This document shows, one piece after another, positions 52,117 through 60,995 of a stretch of 64,000 nt of DNA (position 1 is its first letter; each line of letters starts with the position of its first letter). The position numbers and the translations under genes are program-made. This DNA comes from Pseudomonas fluorescens. GTDB lineage: Bacteria; Pseudomonadota; Gammaproteobacteria; Pseudomonadales; Pseudomonadaceae. A model generated the notes under the pieces. The model searched no databases, was not told where the DNA came from, and saw only the letters and a list, made by a program, of their open reading frames with translations. The stretch lies in contig NZ_CP078138.1 in assembly GCF_019212185.1 (NCBI RefSeq), positions 3,082,501 through 3,146,500 on the forward strand. Reading direction: 5' to 3'.

Positions 52117-53503
52117 GCGCCAGCAGGCGTTGCCGGCAATCGAGGGTCAGGCGTGCGCCGCCGCGTTCGCTGACCCCGACGTCGAGGCTGAAACCGTGCA
52201 ACTGGACGATGGCGGCGACAATCGACAGACCGAGGCCAAAGCCGCCGTTCTGCGCGCTGTCGTCGACCCGATAGAAGCGCTGGAACACCGCTGCGCGTTT
52301 GTTGGCGGGAATTCCCGGGCCCGAGTCGGCGACCTCGATTCGCGTGCTGCCGGCCTGATCGCTGGCCCGCAGGATCACCTCGCCACCCGCCGGGGTGAAC
52401 TTGATCGAGTTGCTCAACAGGTTCGACAGCGCCTCGAACAGCAGCGCGCGGTCGCCGGTTACCGGTGGCAAGCTTGAGGGCGCTTGCAGGCACAAGCTCA
52501 ACTGGCCTTCCTCGGCAAGCGGCAGGTAGAAATCGTGCAGTTCCTGCAGCAGTGACAACGGGTCGAACAACACAAAGCCCGAGCGGCGCTGCTGGTCTTC
52601 CAGTTCGGAAATCCGCAGCAAGCCGCGAAAGCGCGCCATCAGGGTGTCGGTTTCGCCGATCACCTGGTCCAGTTGCGCGGCTTCGGCGGAGCCTTCCCCA
52701 GCCTGCTGCTGCATCCGGTACAACTGGGCGCGCAGGCGGGTCAGCGGGGTGCGCAGGTCATGGGCGATGTTGTCGCACACGCCCTTGACCTCGTTGACCA
52801 GGCGCTCGATGCGTTCGAGCATGGCGTTGACGATGGCGGCAAGCATGTCCAATTCGTCGCGGCGACTGGACAGCGGCAGGCGGTGATTGAGGTTGCCGGC
52901 GACTATGGCTTCGGCGCTGGCTTGCAGGGCGTGAATCCGTTGCAAGGGCCGGCGGCGCAGCAGGTACCAGCCGGCGACTCCCGGAATGATGGTCAGCGAT
53001 ACCCCCCACAACAGCGCGTGGAGGATGATCCGCGTCACCGCAAACAGCGAGCCGTTGTCGCGCACCAGCACCAACCAGCGTCCGTCGAGGGTCGGGGTGG
53101 CCACAGCGTCGCAACTGGCATGGGCCAGCAGGCTGTCGTCCGGGTCACCGCAGTTGTCGAGTTCATGCACCTGGCCGTCCAGCGGCAGGCCTTCGGGAAT
53201 CTGCCGGATCAGACCGTGCAGCGGTCGTTGCAGCGCATCGAACAGGCCATAGGCATCGACTCCGCGCTGGTCGAAGGTGCGGCTGGCGAGCAGGGCTTCA
53301 TCCAGTTGTCCGCCGTGAAAGCGCGAGAACAGGTGCTGACGCTGCATCATCGAATGCCGCGCCAGGTTGTCGAGGTAGCTCGACACTTCGTAGTACATCA
53401 CGCCCAGCAACAGGCAGCTCCAGACCACGAACAGCGAGCTGTACAGCGCCAACAGGCGGCTGCTGGACGAGCGCCAGCCTTTAGACGGGTTCAGCAATGA
53501 CAT
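52106..53503 (-). CDS. sensor histidine kinase
   Basis: 465 residues. Membrane helices lie near residues 18-38 and 160-178, enclosing a periplasmic domain of about 120 residues with a Cys pair (LDNCGDPDD, ASCDAV). HAMP follows (RRRPLQRIHALQASAEAIVA), then HisKA with the phospho-His in CDNIAHDLRTPLTRL and an HATPase domain (NLLSNSIKF, DSGPGIP, FQRFYRVDDS, GGFGLGLSI). Its start overlaps the end of the regulator gene by 23 bases, so they form one operon. Input unknown; the Cys-bearing sensor domain could monitor redox or metals. Confidence 0.9.
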   Translation of the reverse strand: MSLLNPSKGWRSSSSRLLALYSSLFVVWSCLLLGVMYYEVSSYLDNLARHSMMQRQHLFSRFHGGQLDEALLASRTFDQRGVDAYGLFDALQRPLHGLIRQIPEGLPLDGQVHELDNCGDPDDSLLAHASCDAVATPTLDGRWLVLVRDNGSLFAVTRIILHALLWGVSLTIIPGVAGWYLLRRRPLQRIHALQASAEAIVAGNLNHRLPLSSRRDELDMLAAIVNAMLERIERLVNEVKGVCDNIAHDLRTPLTRLRAQLYRMQQQAGEGSAEAAQLDQVIGETDTLMARFRGLLRISELEDQQRRSGFVLFDPLSLLQELHDFYLPLAEEGQLSLCLQAPSSLPPVTGDRALLFEALSNLLSNSIKFTPAGGEVILRASDQAGSTRIEVADSGPGIPANKRAAVFQRFYRVDDSAQNGGFGLGLSIVAAIVQLHGFSLDVGVSERGGARLTLDCRQRLLAPTA

Positions 53504-54164
53504 AACCCGAGCCTCGCACGGTGCGGATCAGCGGCAGCAGGCCCGGTGGGTCGACCTTCTTGCGCAGGCGGCCGATATGGACGTCGATCAGGTTGGTGCC
53601 GGGGTCGAAGTGGTAGCCCCAGACCTCTTCGAAAATCATCATCCGCGAGAGGATCTGCCCGCTGTTGCGCAGCAGGAATTCCAGCAGTTTGTATTCGGTG
53701 GGCAGCAGGGTCAGCACCTGGCCGGCGCGGGTGGCTTCGCGGCTGATCAGGTTGAGTTCGAGGTCGGCGACGCCGAGGGTGGTTTCGAAGTTCTTCACCG
53801 TGCTCTGGCGGCGCAGCAGGACTTCGACCCGGGCGGCCATTTCGTCGGTGGCAAAGGGTTTGGTCAAGTAGTCGTCGCCACCGGCACGCAGGCCGCGCAC
53901 TCGTTCGTCGACGTCGGACAGGGCGCTGATCATCAGGATCGGCGTCGACACGCCCATGGTGCGCAGGGTGGTGACGATGGCCAGGCCGTCGAGCTCTGGC
54001 AGCATGCGATCGAGGGTGATCAGGTCATAGTCGCCACTGACCGCCCGCGCCAGACCTTCGCGACCATTGGCCACCCAGTCGACGTCGAGGCCATGGCTGC
54101 TCAGCTCGGCAACAATCTCCCGCGCGGTGACCGCGTCGTCTTCAATGGTCAGGATTCGGGTCAT
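53481..54164 (-). CDS. OmpR-family response regulator
   Basis: 227 residues. Receiver with the EDD pocket at 8-10, phospho-Asp in LITLDRMLPELDG, SALS and YLTKPFATDE positions. The winged-helix domain (LPTEYKLLEFLLRNSGQILS, WGYHFDPGTNLIDVHIGRLR) ends TVRGSGYVIAEPV, closest to the heavy-metal CusR/CopR/QseB-like group. Transcribed first, before its kinase. Target genes are not evident. The neighbouring rightward gene is a membrane protein reached across a 336-bp region. Confidence 0.9.
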   Translation of the reverse strand: MTRILTIEDDAVTAREIVAELSSHGLDVDWVANGREGLARAVSGDYDLITLDRMLPELDGLAIVTTLRTMGVSTPILMISALSDVDERVRGLRAGGDDYLTKPFATDEMAARVEVLLRRQSTVKNFETTLGVADLELNLISREATRAGQVLTLLPTEYKLLEFLLRNSGQILSRMMIFEEVWGYHFDPGTNLIDVHIGRLRKKVDPPGLLPLIRTVRGSGYVIAEPV

Positions 54165-54500
54165 GGGGTTTGCCTGGGGTGAATGGATTACCGGCGTAGT
54201 GTGCCAAGAAATGGGCGTGGGGTTGCTAAATTAACTTTCATACAGGGTCGTAGGTGCTGGCTTGTCAGCGAAAGCGCCGGCAAGCCGGCTCTACAGTGTT
54301 TTTCGGATTTGGCACCTATTGCGTTTGACACAGTGCATTTAACCCGCCCTCAGACACAGATTGTTGCAAATTGCATGACCGCCGTTATCGAAGAATCTCA
54401 TAACTAACTGAAATAAAAAGGTTTCCTCAATTCCGCCAACTGGCACGTCCACTGCAATTCTCCAGGTGAAGCGTTTTCCCATGCCTGGAGCACCACCACT
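54165..54500. other. 336-bp divergent intergenic region
   Basis: It must hold the promoters of the response-regulator gene (leftward) and the membrane-protein gene (rightward). I see a REP-like pair at 54248-54297 but cannot support a specific promoter hexamer or operator. No credible gene is present. Confidence 0.5.
54248..54297. repeat. degenerate REP-like pair
   Basis: CGTAGGTGCTGGCTTGTCAGCGAAAG is followed by the opposed GCGCCGGCAAGCCGGCTCTAC, which looks like a diverged REP doublet of the PuPuCCGGCTTGCCGGC subtype. Confidence 0.65.
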
Positions 54501-55442
54501 ATGAATAGATCCTCCGATATGTATCCCACCGACCTGCCGGCCTCGAGTGCCGTATCAGGTGTGTCCTGGGCGGCGATTTTTGCCGGGGCGGCTGCCGCTG
54601 CCGCGTTGTCGCTGATTCTCGTGGTGCTGGGTTTCGGCCTGGGCTTTTCGGCGGTGTCGCCGTGGGCCGACAGCGGGGTCAGTGCCAAGGGCCTGGGGAT
54701 ATCGACCATTGTCTGGTTGGCCTTCACGCAGATCGTCGCTTCCGCACTCGGTGGTTATATCGCCGGACGCCTGCGGGTGAAATGGGAAAACATGCATGGC
54801 GACGAGGTGTATTTCCGCGACACCGCCCATGGCTTCCTCGCCTGGGCAGTCGCCACCTTGGTGACCGCCACACTGGTGGTTGGCTCCATCAGCAGTGTCA
54901 TCAGTGGGGGGGTGCAAGCCAGTGCCAGCGTTGCCGGTGGGGCGGCCAGTGCCATGACTCAGGTGGCCGGCACCGCTGCCAGCCAGGGCTCCAGCAATGA
55001 TTACGGCTATTTCGTCGATACGCTGTTTCGCGATGACCGTCCTGCCGCCGTCAGCGATGATGCCGCCCACGCTGCCGTTGCACGGATCTTCGTGCAGACC
55101 ATGGGCAACGACGGCCAACTGACCCCGGAAGACCGTACCTACCTCGCGCAACTGGTAGCCCAACGCACCAACCTCAGCCAGGCCGACGCCGAGCGCCGGG
55201 TCGATGAGGTGTTCGCCAAGGCGCGTCAGGCGATTGAACAAGCCAAGCAAACCGCCCAAGAGGCTGCCGACACCGCCAGCACCGTTGCCGCCTGGACCGC
55301 GTTGTGGACGTTCGTCGCGCTGCTCTGCGGTGCTTTCTTCGCCAGCCTCGCGGCTACCTTCGGCGGTCGTCGCCGGGACGCCGTGGTGTACCTGGAACCG
55401 GTCGGCTATATCCCTGCCACTTCGCCAACGCCACTTCGCTAA
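54501..55442 (+). CDS. integral membrane protein with alpha-helical soluble insert
   Basis: 313 residues. Hydrophobic helices lie at about 22-52 (WAAIFAGAAAAAALSLILVV), 65-90, 110-135 (FLAWAVATLVTATLVVGSIS) and 262-285 (WTALWTFVALLCGAFFASLA). Between the third and fourth is a region of about 110 residues rich in Ala, Asp and Gln with helix-forming heptads, ending EVFAKARQAIEQAKQTAQEA. The family is common in pseudomonads and rhizobia but I cannot name a function. The Gly/Ala-rich segments resemble small channel or scaffold proteins. A 24-residue membrane peptide gene follows after 16 bases. Confidence 0.75.
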   Translation: MNRSSDMYPTDLPASSAVSGVSWAAIFAGAAAAAALSLILVVLGFGLGFSAVSPWADSGVSAKGLGISTIVWLAFTQIVASALGGYIAGRLRVKWENMHGDEVYFRDTAHGFLAWAVATLVTATLVVGSISSVISGGVQASASVAGGAASAMTQVAGTAASQGSSNDYGYFVDTLFRDDRPAAVSDDAAHAAVARIFVQTMGNDGQLTPEDRTYLAQLVAQRTNLSQADAERRVDEVFAKARQAIEQAKQTAQEAADTASTVAAWTALWTFVALLCGAFFASLAATFGGRRRDAVVYLEPVGYIPATSPTPLR

Positions 55443-55458
55443 TCAGAGGAGTATTCCC

Positions 55459-55533
55459 ATGCGCTCACTTCTATTGTTCTTCCTCGGTGTGCCGATCCCG
55501 ATCATTATTCTGATCGCGCTGTTCATGCACTGA
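55459..55533 (+). CDS. 24-residue single-helix membrane peptide
   Basis: The frame MRSLLLFFLGVPIPIIILIA plus LFMH has a strong AGAGGAG ribosome site seven bases upstream and is followed directly by an intrinsic terminator. It is almost wholly hydrophobic, with a Pro-x-Pro in the middle, so it should span the inner membrane once. Closely similar short peptides occur in many pseudomonads as I recall. Its position after the membrane-protein gene suggests a partner or stabilising subunit. Confidence 0.75.
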   Translation: MRSLLLFFLGVPIPIIILIALFMH

Positions 55534-55554
55534 TCCCTTTACCGGCTGCAACCG

Positions 55555-55587
55555 ACCGCGCCTGCCCCGAGCAGGCGCGGTTTTTTT
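55555..55587 (+). terminator. intrinsic terminator
   Basis: CCGCGCCTGC (55556-55565), loop CCCGA, GCAGGCGCGG (55571-55580), then seven T residues: a textbook Rho-independent terminator ending the membrane-protein/peptide operon. Confidence 0.95.
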
Positions 55588-55681
55588 CAGTCCTGCTTTT
55601 GGCCGATGCACTGCCTTCGACCGTCAACCCAGGCTTGCTATAGTCCGGGGCTCTTTTCCAGCTCCAGCAAGGATTACTGCC

Positions 55682-56494
55682 ATGCCCGAATATCAAGCCT
55701 TTCGCGTCGAACTGGCGGACAACATCGCCCATGTGCAGATCAACCGCCCGGAAAAGATCAACGCCATGAATGCCGCGTTCTGGACCGAGATCATCGAGAT
55801 TTTCCAATGGATTGACGACACCGATGAAGTCCGCGCTGTGGTGATCAGCGGTGCCGGCAAGCACTTTTCCTCGGGCATCGATCTGATGATGCTGGCCTCG
55901 GTGGCCACGGAAATGGGCAAGGACGTCGGGCGTAACGCACGTCTATTGCGCCGCAAGATTTTCGCCCTGCAGGCCTCGTTCAATGCCGTCGACAAATGCC
56001 GCAAGCCAGTGCTGGCAGCCATCCAGGGTTATTGCCTGGGCGGCGCGATCGACCTGATCAGCGCCTGCGACATGCGCTACGCCGCCGCTGACGGGCAATT
56101 CTCGATCAAGGAAATCGATATCGGCATGGCCGCCGACGTCGGGACCTTGCAACGCTTGCCGCGCATCATCGGTGACGGCATGCTGCGCGAACTGGCTTAC
56201 ACTGGTCGCACCTTTGGTGCCGAGGAAGCTCAGGCCATCGGCCTGGTCAACCGGGTTTACCCGGACGCCGCCAGCCTGCTGGAAGGGGTAATGGGCATTG
56301 CCCGCGAGATCGCTGCCAAGTCGCCGATCGCCATCGCCGGGACCAAGGAAATGATCAGCTATATGCGTGATCACAGCATCAACGATGGCCTGGAATACAT
56401 CGCCACCTGGAACGCCGCCATGTTGCAATCCAACGATCTGCGCGTGGCCATGGCCGCCCATATGAGCAAACAGAAACCCGAATTTCTGGATTGA
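55682..56494 (+). CDS. crotonase-family enzyme, probably delta(3,5)-delta(2,4)-dienoyl-CoA isomerase (ECH1-like)
   Basis: 270 residues. CoA-binding and oxyanion-hole segments are KHFSSGIDLMML and IQGYCLGGAIDLISACD. The stretch FSIKEIDIGMAADVGTLQRL carries the Glu/Asp pattern that distinguishes ECH1-type dienoyl-CoA isomerases from enoyl-CoA hydratases. It would act in degradation of unsaturated fatty acids with odd-position double bonds, in the cytoplasm. The nudC gene begins six bases after its stop, so they may be co-transcribed though functionally unrelated. Confidence 0.85.
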   Translation: MPEYQAFRVELADNIAHVQINRPEKINAMNAAFWTEIIEIFQWIDDTDEVRAVVISGAGKHFSSGIDLMMLASVATEMGKDVGRNARLLRRKIFALQASFNAVDKCRKPVLAAIQGYCLGGAIDLISACDMRYAAADGQFSIKEIDIGMAADVGTLQRLPRIIGDGMLRELAYTGRTFGAEEAQAIGLVNRVYPDAASLLEGVMGIAREIAAKSPIAIAGTKEMISYMRDHSINDGLEYIATWNAAMLQSNDLRVAMAAHMSKQKPEFLD

Positions 56495-56500
56495 GTGCAC

Positions 56501-57331
56501 ATGACTTCACGCTGGACCACTGCAGTACTGGACACCGATACCCCTGGCGGCTGGGCCGTGGCCCGCAGCCCCGAGGGCTTTTTATTCGATGACAACGGCG
56601 CGTTGTTTCCCCGCGAATGGCTCAAGCGCCAGGAGTTGTCGGTCCTCGCCGAACACGGCATCGGCCACCTCGACGGCGAGCCGGTGTACCTGCTTGAACT
56701 CAAGGCCGCCAGTGAGGTGCCGGGCTGCAACTGGAAGGGCTTGCGAGCGTTCATGCTCGAAGGCGATCACACCCTGTACAAGGTGCTCGGCTATGCCGCG
56801 CAAATCGGCACTTGGGCCCGCGAGCATCGCTTTTGTGGCAACTGCGGCCAGGCCATGGTCCAGGTTCCGCGTGAGCGGGCGATGTACTGCGCGCCGTGCG
56901 AATTGCGCAGTTACCCGCGAATTTCACCGAGCATGATCGTGCTGATCACCCGTGGCGACGAAATCCTGCTGGCGCGTTCGCCGCGTTTTGTCAGTGGGGT
57001 CTACAGCACGCTGGCCGGGTTTGCCGAGCCGGGGGAGTCGGCCGAGGACTGTCTGATTCGTGAGGTGCGCGAAGAGGTGCAGATCGAGGTCAGGAACATT
57101 CAGTACATGGGCAGCCAGTGCTGGCCGTTCCCGCACTCGATGATGCTGGGTTTTCACGCCGAATACGCCAGCGGCGAGATCGTCCCGCAAGCCGACGAGA
57201 TCGAAGACGCGCAGTGGTTCAACATTCACGCGCTGCCGCCGTTGCCGGCGTCGCGCTCGATTGCCCGTTACCTGATCGACGTCTACGTCGCGCGGCGCTT
57301 AGGCCACGCTGAACCAGTGCTGCCAGGCTAG
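56501..57331 (+). CDS. nudC: NAD+ diphosphatase / NAD-decapping Nudix hydrolase
   Basis: 276 residues from the ATG at 56501. Zinc ribbon with Cys in FCGNCGQ and YCAPCEL near residues 110-130, then the Nudix box [16 protein letters not shown] (approximately 174-196 with its leading Gly). The NADH-pyrophosphatase signature SQPWPFPxS appears as SQCWPFPHS, a Pro-to-Cys change. The enzyme splits NAD(H) into NMN(H) and AMP and removes NAD caps from RNA. Its 3' end overlaps the convergent TSUP gene by 33 bases. Confidence 0.93.
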   Translation: MTSRWTTAVLDTDTPGGWAVARSPEGFLFDDNGALFPREWLKRQELSVLAEHGIGHLDGEPVYLLELKAASEVPGCNWKGLRAFMLEGDHTLYKVLGYAAQIGTWAREHRFCGNCGQAMVQVPRERAMYCAPCELRSYPRISPSMIVLITRGDEILLARSPRFVSGVYSTLAGFAEPGESAEDCLIREVREEVQIEVRNIQYMGSQCWPFPHSMMLGFHAEYASGEIVPQADEIEDAQWFNIHALPPLPASRSIARYLIDVYVARRLGHAEPVLPG

Positions 57332-58078
57332 GCGCACGGTCAGGCCGAGTACCACAGTGATGAACACCGGGCGAATGAACTTCGCCCCACCGCTGATGGC
57401 GGTGCGTGCGCCAAAGAAGGCGCCGACCATCACTGCCACGCCCATGCTTACGCCGATGATCCAATCCACCTGCCCGGAAAATATGAACACCGACAGCGCC
57501 GCCGCGTTGCTCACAAAGTTCATGCTGCGTGCTACGCCGCTCGCCTTGACCAGATCGATGGGGTAAAGCAGCAGGCTGCTGACCGTCCAGAACGCCCCGG
57601 TGCCCGGACCGGCCACGCCGTCATAGAAACCCAGGCTGAAGCCCTGGCTCGACTGCCATTTCTTTTTGATCGGCGCATCGCTGTCGGTCGGCGTCTTGGG
57701 CGTGCCGCCGAACAGCAGGTACAGGCCGCAGGCGAAGACAATCACCGGGAGCATCTTGTTCAGCCATTCGGCCGGCAGGTAGTGGGCGACGATCGCACCG
57801 GTCAAGGCGCCGACCAGGGTCCCGACGATGGCGTGCACCCACTGCCTTGGATGGAACAGCTTGCGCCGGTAGAAGGTCACGCTGGCAATGGCCGAGCCGA
57901 AGGTCGCGCTGAGCTTGTTGGTGCCCAGTACCAGATGGGGCGGCAGGCCGGCGGTGAGCAGGGCCGGGGTGGTCAGCAGGCCACCGCCGCCGGCAATGGC
58001 ATCGATGAAACCGGCAATGAACGCGACAGCGACCAGAATGGCCAGGGTGGTGAGATCTACGCTGAGTTCGAAAGGCAT
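57299..58078 (-). CDS. TSUP/TauE-SafE family membrane permease (YfcA-like)
   Basis: 259 residues with about eight helices. The duplicated family motif is clear: [20 protein letters not shown] in the first half and [20 protein letters not shown] in the second, with [11 protein letters not shown] between. These proteins move sulfite, sulfonates or related organic anions across the inner membrane; the substrate is not deducible here. The last 33 bases overlap nudC on the other strand. Monocistronic as far as seen. Confidence 0.9.
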   Translation of the reverse strand: MPFELSVDLTTLAILVAVAFIAGFIDAIAGGGGLLTTPALLTAGLPPHLVLGTNKLSATFGSAIASVTFYRRKLFHPRQWVHAIVGTLVGALTGAIVAHYLPAEWLNKMLPVIVFACGLYLLFGGTPKTPTDSDAPIKKKWQSSQGFSLGFYDGVAGPGTGAFWTVSSLLLYPIDLVKASGVARSMNFVSNAAALSVFIFSGQVDWIIGVSMGVAVMVGAFFGARTAISGGAKFIRPVFITVVLGLTVRLAWQHWFSVA

Positions 58079-58166
58079 GGGGTCGACTTATTCGGTGGGG
58101 CGGTGGGGGTAAGACAGGCCGCCATCTTACCCGTAACCTTTTGTCGCCGCGACCGTCGACGGGGTG

Positions 58167-59105
58167 TCAGGCGCTGTTGCGGCGGAACGTCTGTGACGGC
58201 GTTTCCCCGTAGATGCGCTGATAGTCCTGGGAGAAGCGCCCAAGATGGAAGAAATTCCACTGCATGGCGGTTTCGGTGACCGTGGCCCAGCGCTGGGTCA
58301 GCAGGTCGTGCCGGGCATTCGACAGGCGCAGTGTGCGCAGGTAAGCCATGGGCGTGGTGCCGAAGGTCTCGACAAAGCCCTGGTGCAAGGTGCGCCCCGG
58401 GGTGCCGAGGGTTTGGGTCAGTTGCTGCATGGTCACTGCGGTGTGGGCGTGAGCGTGCAAATAGTCGATGGCCTGGCTGGCGACTTTGCGCCGCAGCGGC
58501 GCCTCGCGGGTCGACTCGAGCGCAGGGCTGAGGGCCTGCAGCAGCGAACTGAGCAAGGTCGCTTCCCATTGCGCACCGGTCAAGGCATCGGGCGGATGGC
58601 GCTGGTTCAGCGAGACGCTGATGGTATTCACTGCCAATTTCAGCGAGCACAGGTCCGGTGCCTGATAGCGCTGGTCGCGACGCTGCTTGAGCACGTCGAC
58701 AGCACCCTGGGCTTGGCGGCACTGCTCGTAGTGTTCGAGGGTGGTGGTGACGGTGAACAGCGCTTCATCCGGCTCCCCCAGGTAGTGCACTTCTTCGCCG
58801 CTGTACAACACCATCAGCTCGTTGGGGTGCAGCCGTTGCTGGTTCCAGGTCGGCCGGCCGGTGGCCGATTGCGACAGGGCCAGGGTGACGTGGCCTTCGG
58901 GCACGCTGCTGACGGCGCTGATCGAACAGCCGAGGTCGAAGCGGCTGTGGCGCAGGCGTGGGCCGCGGACGTGGCGCAGGCGCTGCACCCGTGCATCTTT
59001 TTCGATGGACGAGAAGTCGATGCGCCAGAAGTCATTGCCGACGGACAGTTGGTCCAGGGCTACGGATTCGAGGGTGAGCAGAGCGGGAGACGCAAGGGTA
59101 GTCAT
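58167..59105 (-). CDS. AraC-family transcriptional regulator
   Basis: 312 residues. The C-terminal AraC DNA-binding domain has both HTH units: TMQQLTQTLGTPGRTLHQGF and TVTETAMQWNFFHLGRFSQD, ending YGETPSQTFRR. The N-terminal half (about 200 residues) is the cupin-less sensor type seen in EutR/OruR-like pseudomonad regulators. Targets are unclear; adjacent genes on the same strand are the TSUP permease (downstream, 88 bases) and an outer-membrane barrel gene (upstream). Confidence 0.9.
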   Translation of the reverse strand: MTTLASPALLTLESVALDQLSVGNDFWRIDFSSIEKDARVQRLRHVRGPRLRHSRFDLGCSISAVSSVPEGHVTLALSQSATGRPTWNQQRLHPNELMVLYSGEEVHYLGEPDEALFTVTTTLEHYEQCRQAQGAVDVLKQRRDQRYQAPDLCSLKLAVNTISVSLNQRHPPDALTGAQWEATLLSSLLQALSPALESTREAPLRRKVASQAIDYLHAHAHTAVTMQQLTQTLGTPGRTLHQGFVETFGTTPMAYLRTLRLSNARHDLLTQRWATVTETAMQWNFFHLGRFSQDYQRIYGETPSQTFRRNSA

Positions 59106-59192
59106 GCTGGACAGTGAGGGTGCCTGGAAAACGCAAAACGATGTCTGAAAGGATCAAACCGGGCGAACACGGTGCGCGCCCGGTGTGTGTAA

Positions 59193-59693
59193 TCAGAACA
59201 GTATAAAGGCAGAGGCGGTGGTTTGATTCAGATCGATGTCACCGACTTGCAGCACTTCGTACTCGGCGCGGATGCCGATGTTGCGGAACACGTCCATTTC
59301 CACCCCGGCGCCGTAGGTCAGGTCGACCCCGGTGTCGTCGTCGGTGGCATTGCCGTCGGCGTCCCAGGCGTGGGCCCCGACGCTGCCGAACAGACGGAAG
59401 CGCTGGCCCAGGGGAAAGCCGACATGGGCGGCGACCTGCGCCGAATGGCCTTCGAAGTCCAGGTTATCTTCCTTGAACTTGCCCAGATCGACGATCGCGC
59501 CCTCGAACGCCAGGTAGCCATTGGCGCGGTAGCCGGCAAAGACCTTGTAGCTGTTGTCTTCATCGCTCAGGGAGCTGTTGTCGGTTTCGATCTGGGTCAG
59601 GCCCGCGCCCACATAGAAACCCTTGTCATCGGCCAATGCCGGCAACGACAGCAACGAAATCAGGGACGCGATGGCGAACTTACGAAATGGCAT
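59193..59693 (-). CDS. outer-membrane beta-barrel protein (OmpA/OprF-N-like)
   Basis: 166 residues from the ATG at 59693. Signal peptide MPFRKFAIASLISLLSLPALA is cleaved before DDKGFYVGAGLTQIE. Alternating-residue strands (SYKVFAGYRAN, LAFEGAIVDLGKF, FRLFGSVGAHAWDAD, IRAEYEVLQVGDID) suggest an eight-stranded barrel, and the last residue is Phe, the BAM recognition signal. Acidic extracellular loops (DGNATDDDTG) could bind cations. Likely a small porin or adhesin-like protein; no precise role can be assigned. Confidence 0.85.
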   Translation of the reverse strand: MPFRKFAIASLISLLSLPALADDKGFYVGAGLTQIETDNSSLSDEDNSYKVFAGYRANGYLAFEGAIVDLGKFKEDNLDFEGHSAQVAAHVGFPLGQRFRLFGSVGAHAWDADGNATDDDTGVDLTYGAGVEMDVFRNIGIRAEYEVLQVGDIDLNQTTASAFILF

Positions 59694-59787
59694 GTGCAGT
59701 GCAATCCTTAAACATGAAGGGGGTGAGGTGTTGAGCGGGACAATGCCCGGCAGGACGGCTTGATAAAAATCATTAATGCTTATTGGC

Positions 59788-60267
59788 TCAGCGCGGCACG
59801 GTTTGGGCTTCATTGGCGATGGAGAAATAGCGGCGGGCCAGGGCGGCGATCGACAGCGGCGGGGCATTGATCCGCGAGGCGCCCACTGGTTGGCGGCGAC
59901 TCGAACTGCTACTGAGGCCGAACGTGATGGCCGGAGCAGGAATGCCATAGCGGGCGAGCAGCGAGTCGACCATTTCCGGAAAGTGTTGATTGAGAAGGGT
60001 CTGGGGGCTGAGTTCGAGGCGGATCGAAAAGTTTGTGCAGGCCCACAAATAGCCGCTGTAGTCCTCGGCGATCTGGCGCAGCACCGCCTCGGTGGATTCG
60101 GCTGCGCTGAGCGTGGCAGGCTTCACGATCATTCCGTCCAGACTCCAGCGTGGCAGTGCCAGGGCGCCGGTCAGCCGATCGTGGCGCCGGTCGATGATCG
60201 GCCGGTAGCTGATGTCCAGTTGCGGGGTAAAGGCGGCGTAGTGAAATTTGATTGCGCGCGACGTCAT
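59788..60267 (-). CDS. degenerate, truncated EAL-domain-like protein
   Basis: 159 residues from the ATG at 60267. SYRPIIDRRHDRLTGALALP aligns with the EAL-domain opening (Y-Q-P-I-V-D...G-x-E-A-L-x-R), but the EAL/EVL triad has become ALA, removing the metal-binding Glu. The later IRLELSPQTLLNQHFPEMVD matches the VNLSxxxLxxxxF region, after which the barrel ends early. It therefore cannot hydrolyse cyclic di-GMP and lacks most of the fold. It may be a binding or regulatory remnant. It lies downstream of a 34-residue peptide gene and the ToxR/ToxS-like pair on the same strand. Confidence 0.65.
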   Translation of the reverse strand: MTSRAIKFHYAAFTPQLDISYRPIIDRRHDRLTGALALPRWSLDGMIVKPATLSAAESTEAVLRQIAEDYSGYLWACTNFSIRLELSPQTLLNQHFPEMVDSLLARYGIPAPAITFGLSSSSSRRQPVGASRINAPPLSIAALARRYFSIANEAQTVPR

Positions 60268-60323
60268 GGCGAGACCCTGATGAATGCGAGTCGACGGTTG
60301 CAAGAGGCAGCGGGGCGGGTGAT

Positions 60324-60428
60324 TCAGATGTCCACCAGCCAGGCCAGAGTGACCCCGCAGAGATAGGCGAACAGGCAAAGCAGGACTTTTTGTTTGAGCG
60401 GTAGGGCGTTCAAGCGACGGCTGAGCAT
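60324..60428 (-). CDS. 34-residue membrane peptide
   Basis: The frame MLSRRLNALPLKQKVLLCLF, then AYLCGVTLAWLVDI, starts at 60428 with AGGAG seven bases upstream. A basic head and one hydrophobic helix with two Cys predict a single-span inner-membrane peptide, basic end in the cytoplasm. It sits between the ToxS-like gene and the degenerate EAL gene on the same strand, so it is probably part of this operon. Confidence 0.65.
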   Translation of the reverse strand: MLSRRLNALPLKQKVLLCLFAYLCGVTLAWLVDI

Positions 60429-60512
60429 GCGGGTCTCCTGGGTCGGGAAAAGGCAGCAGGCTCGGCGTCCGGGGCGCTTAAAGCAAATCATTGATTGTCA
60501 TTTGTCGCGCTT

Positions 60513-60995
60513 TCAGTGGTTCATGCAGCGCAGGCGATCCATCTCGTGCTGGAAGAAACACAGGGTGTTGTCGCTGGGAGTGGCGAGGAAGCTGTAGTTG
60601 AGGGTCGAGCCTTCCTGGACCACGTACTGGCGGCGAAAAAACAGGTCCGGGGTCTTGTCGATGGCGAACAGTTCGCTGTCCTGGCTGAGTTTCGCGCGCA
60701 CCACTTTGACTTCAACGGCGTTGGGGCTGGCGTGGATGATATCGGCGGTCAGGGTGGCATTGCGCAGCTGCCCGTTGAGGCTTTCGATGGTCGAGTGGGT
60801 CATGCGATGTTCGCTGACGGTGAGGAATTCCTCGGTGTTCAATTGGCTCTGATCCTCCAGCCACTGCCGGCTCAGGGTGTGGAAGTTGCTGTTGCTGTTG
60901 AACGGTACCGGCGAGTAGAACAGGGCACCCAGGCAGCCAAGGTTGATCAGGGCCAGCAACAGCCATTGCCAGGGGGTTTTGCCGTGCAGGCTCAC
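60513..60995 (-). CDS. ToxS-like membrane protein, partner of the ToxR-like regulator
   Basis: About 160 residues from a GTG at 60995 that overlaps the upstream stop (GTGA), implying coupling. One N-terminal membrane helix (WQWLLLALINLGCLGALFYS) precedes a periplasmic domain of about 130 residues with a late Cys pair (DNTLCFFQHEMDRLRCMNH). The layout of short cytoplasmic head, one helix and periplasmic effector is that of ToxS/TcpH-type proteins that stabilise a membrane-bound activator. Sequence identity to ToxS is not evident, so the name rests on position and topology. Confidence 0.7.
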   Translation of the reverse strand: MSLHGKTPWQWLLLALINLGCLGALFYSPVPFNSNSNFHTLSRQWLEDQSQLNTEEFLTVSEHRMTHSTIESLNGQLRNATLTADIIHASPNAVEVKVVRAKLSQDSELFAIDKTPDLFFRRQYVVQEGSTLNYSFLATPSDNTLCFFQHEMDRLRCMNH

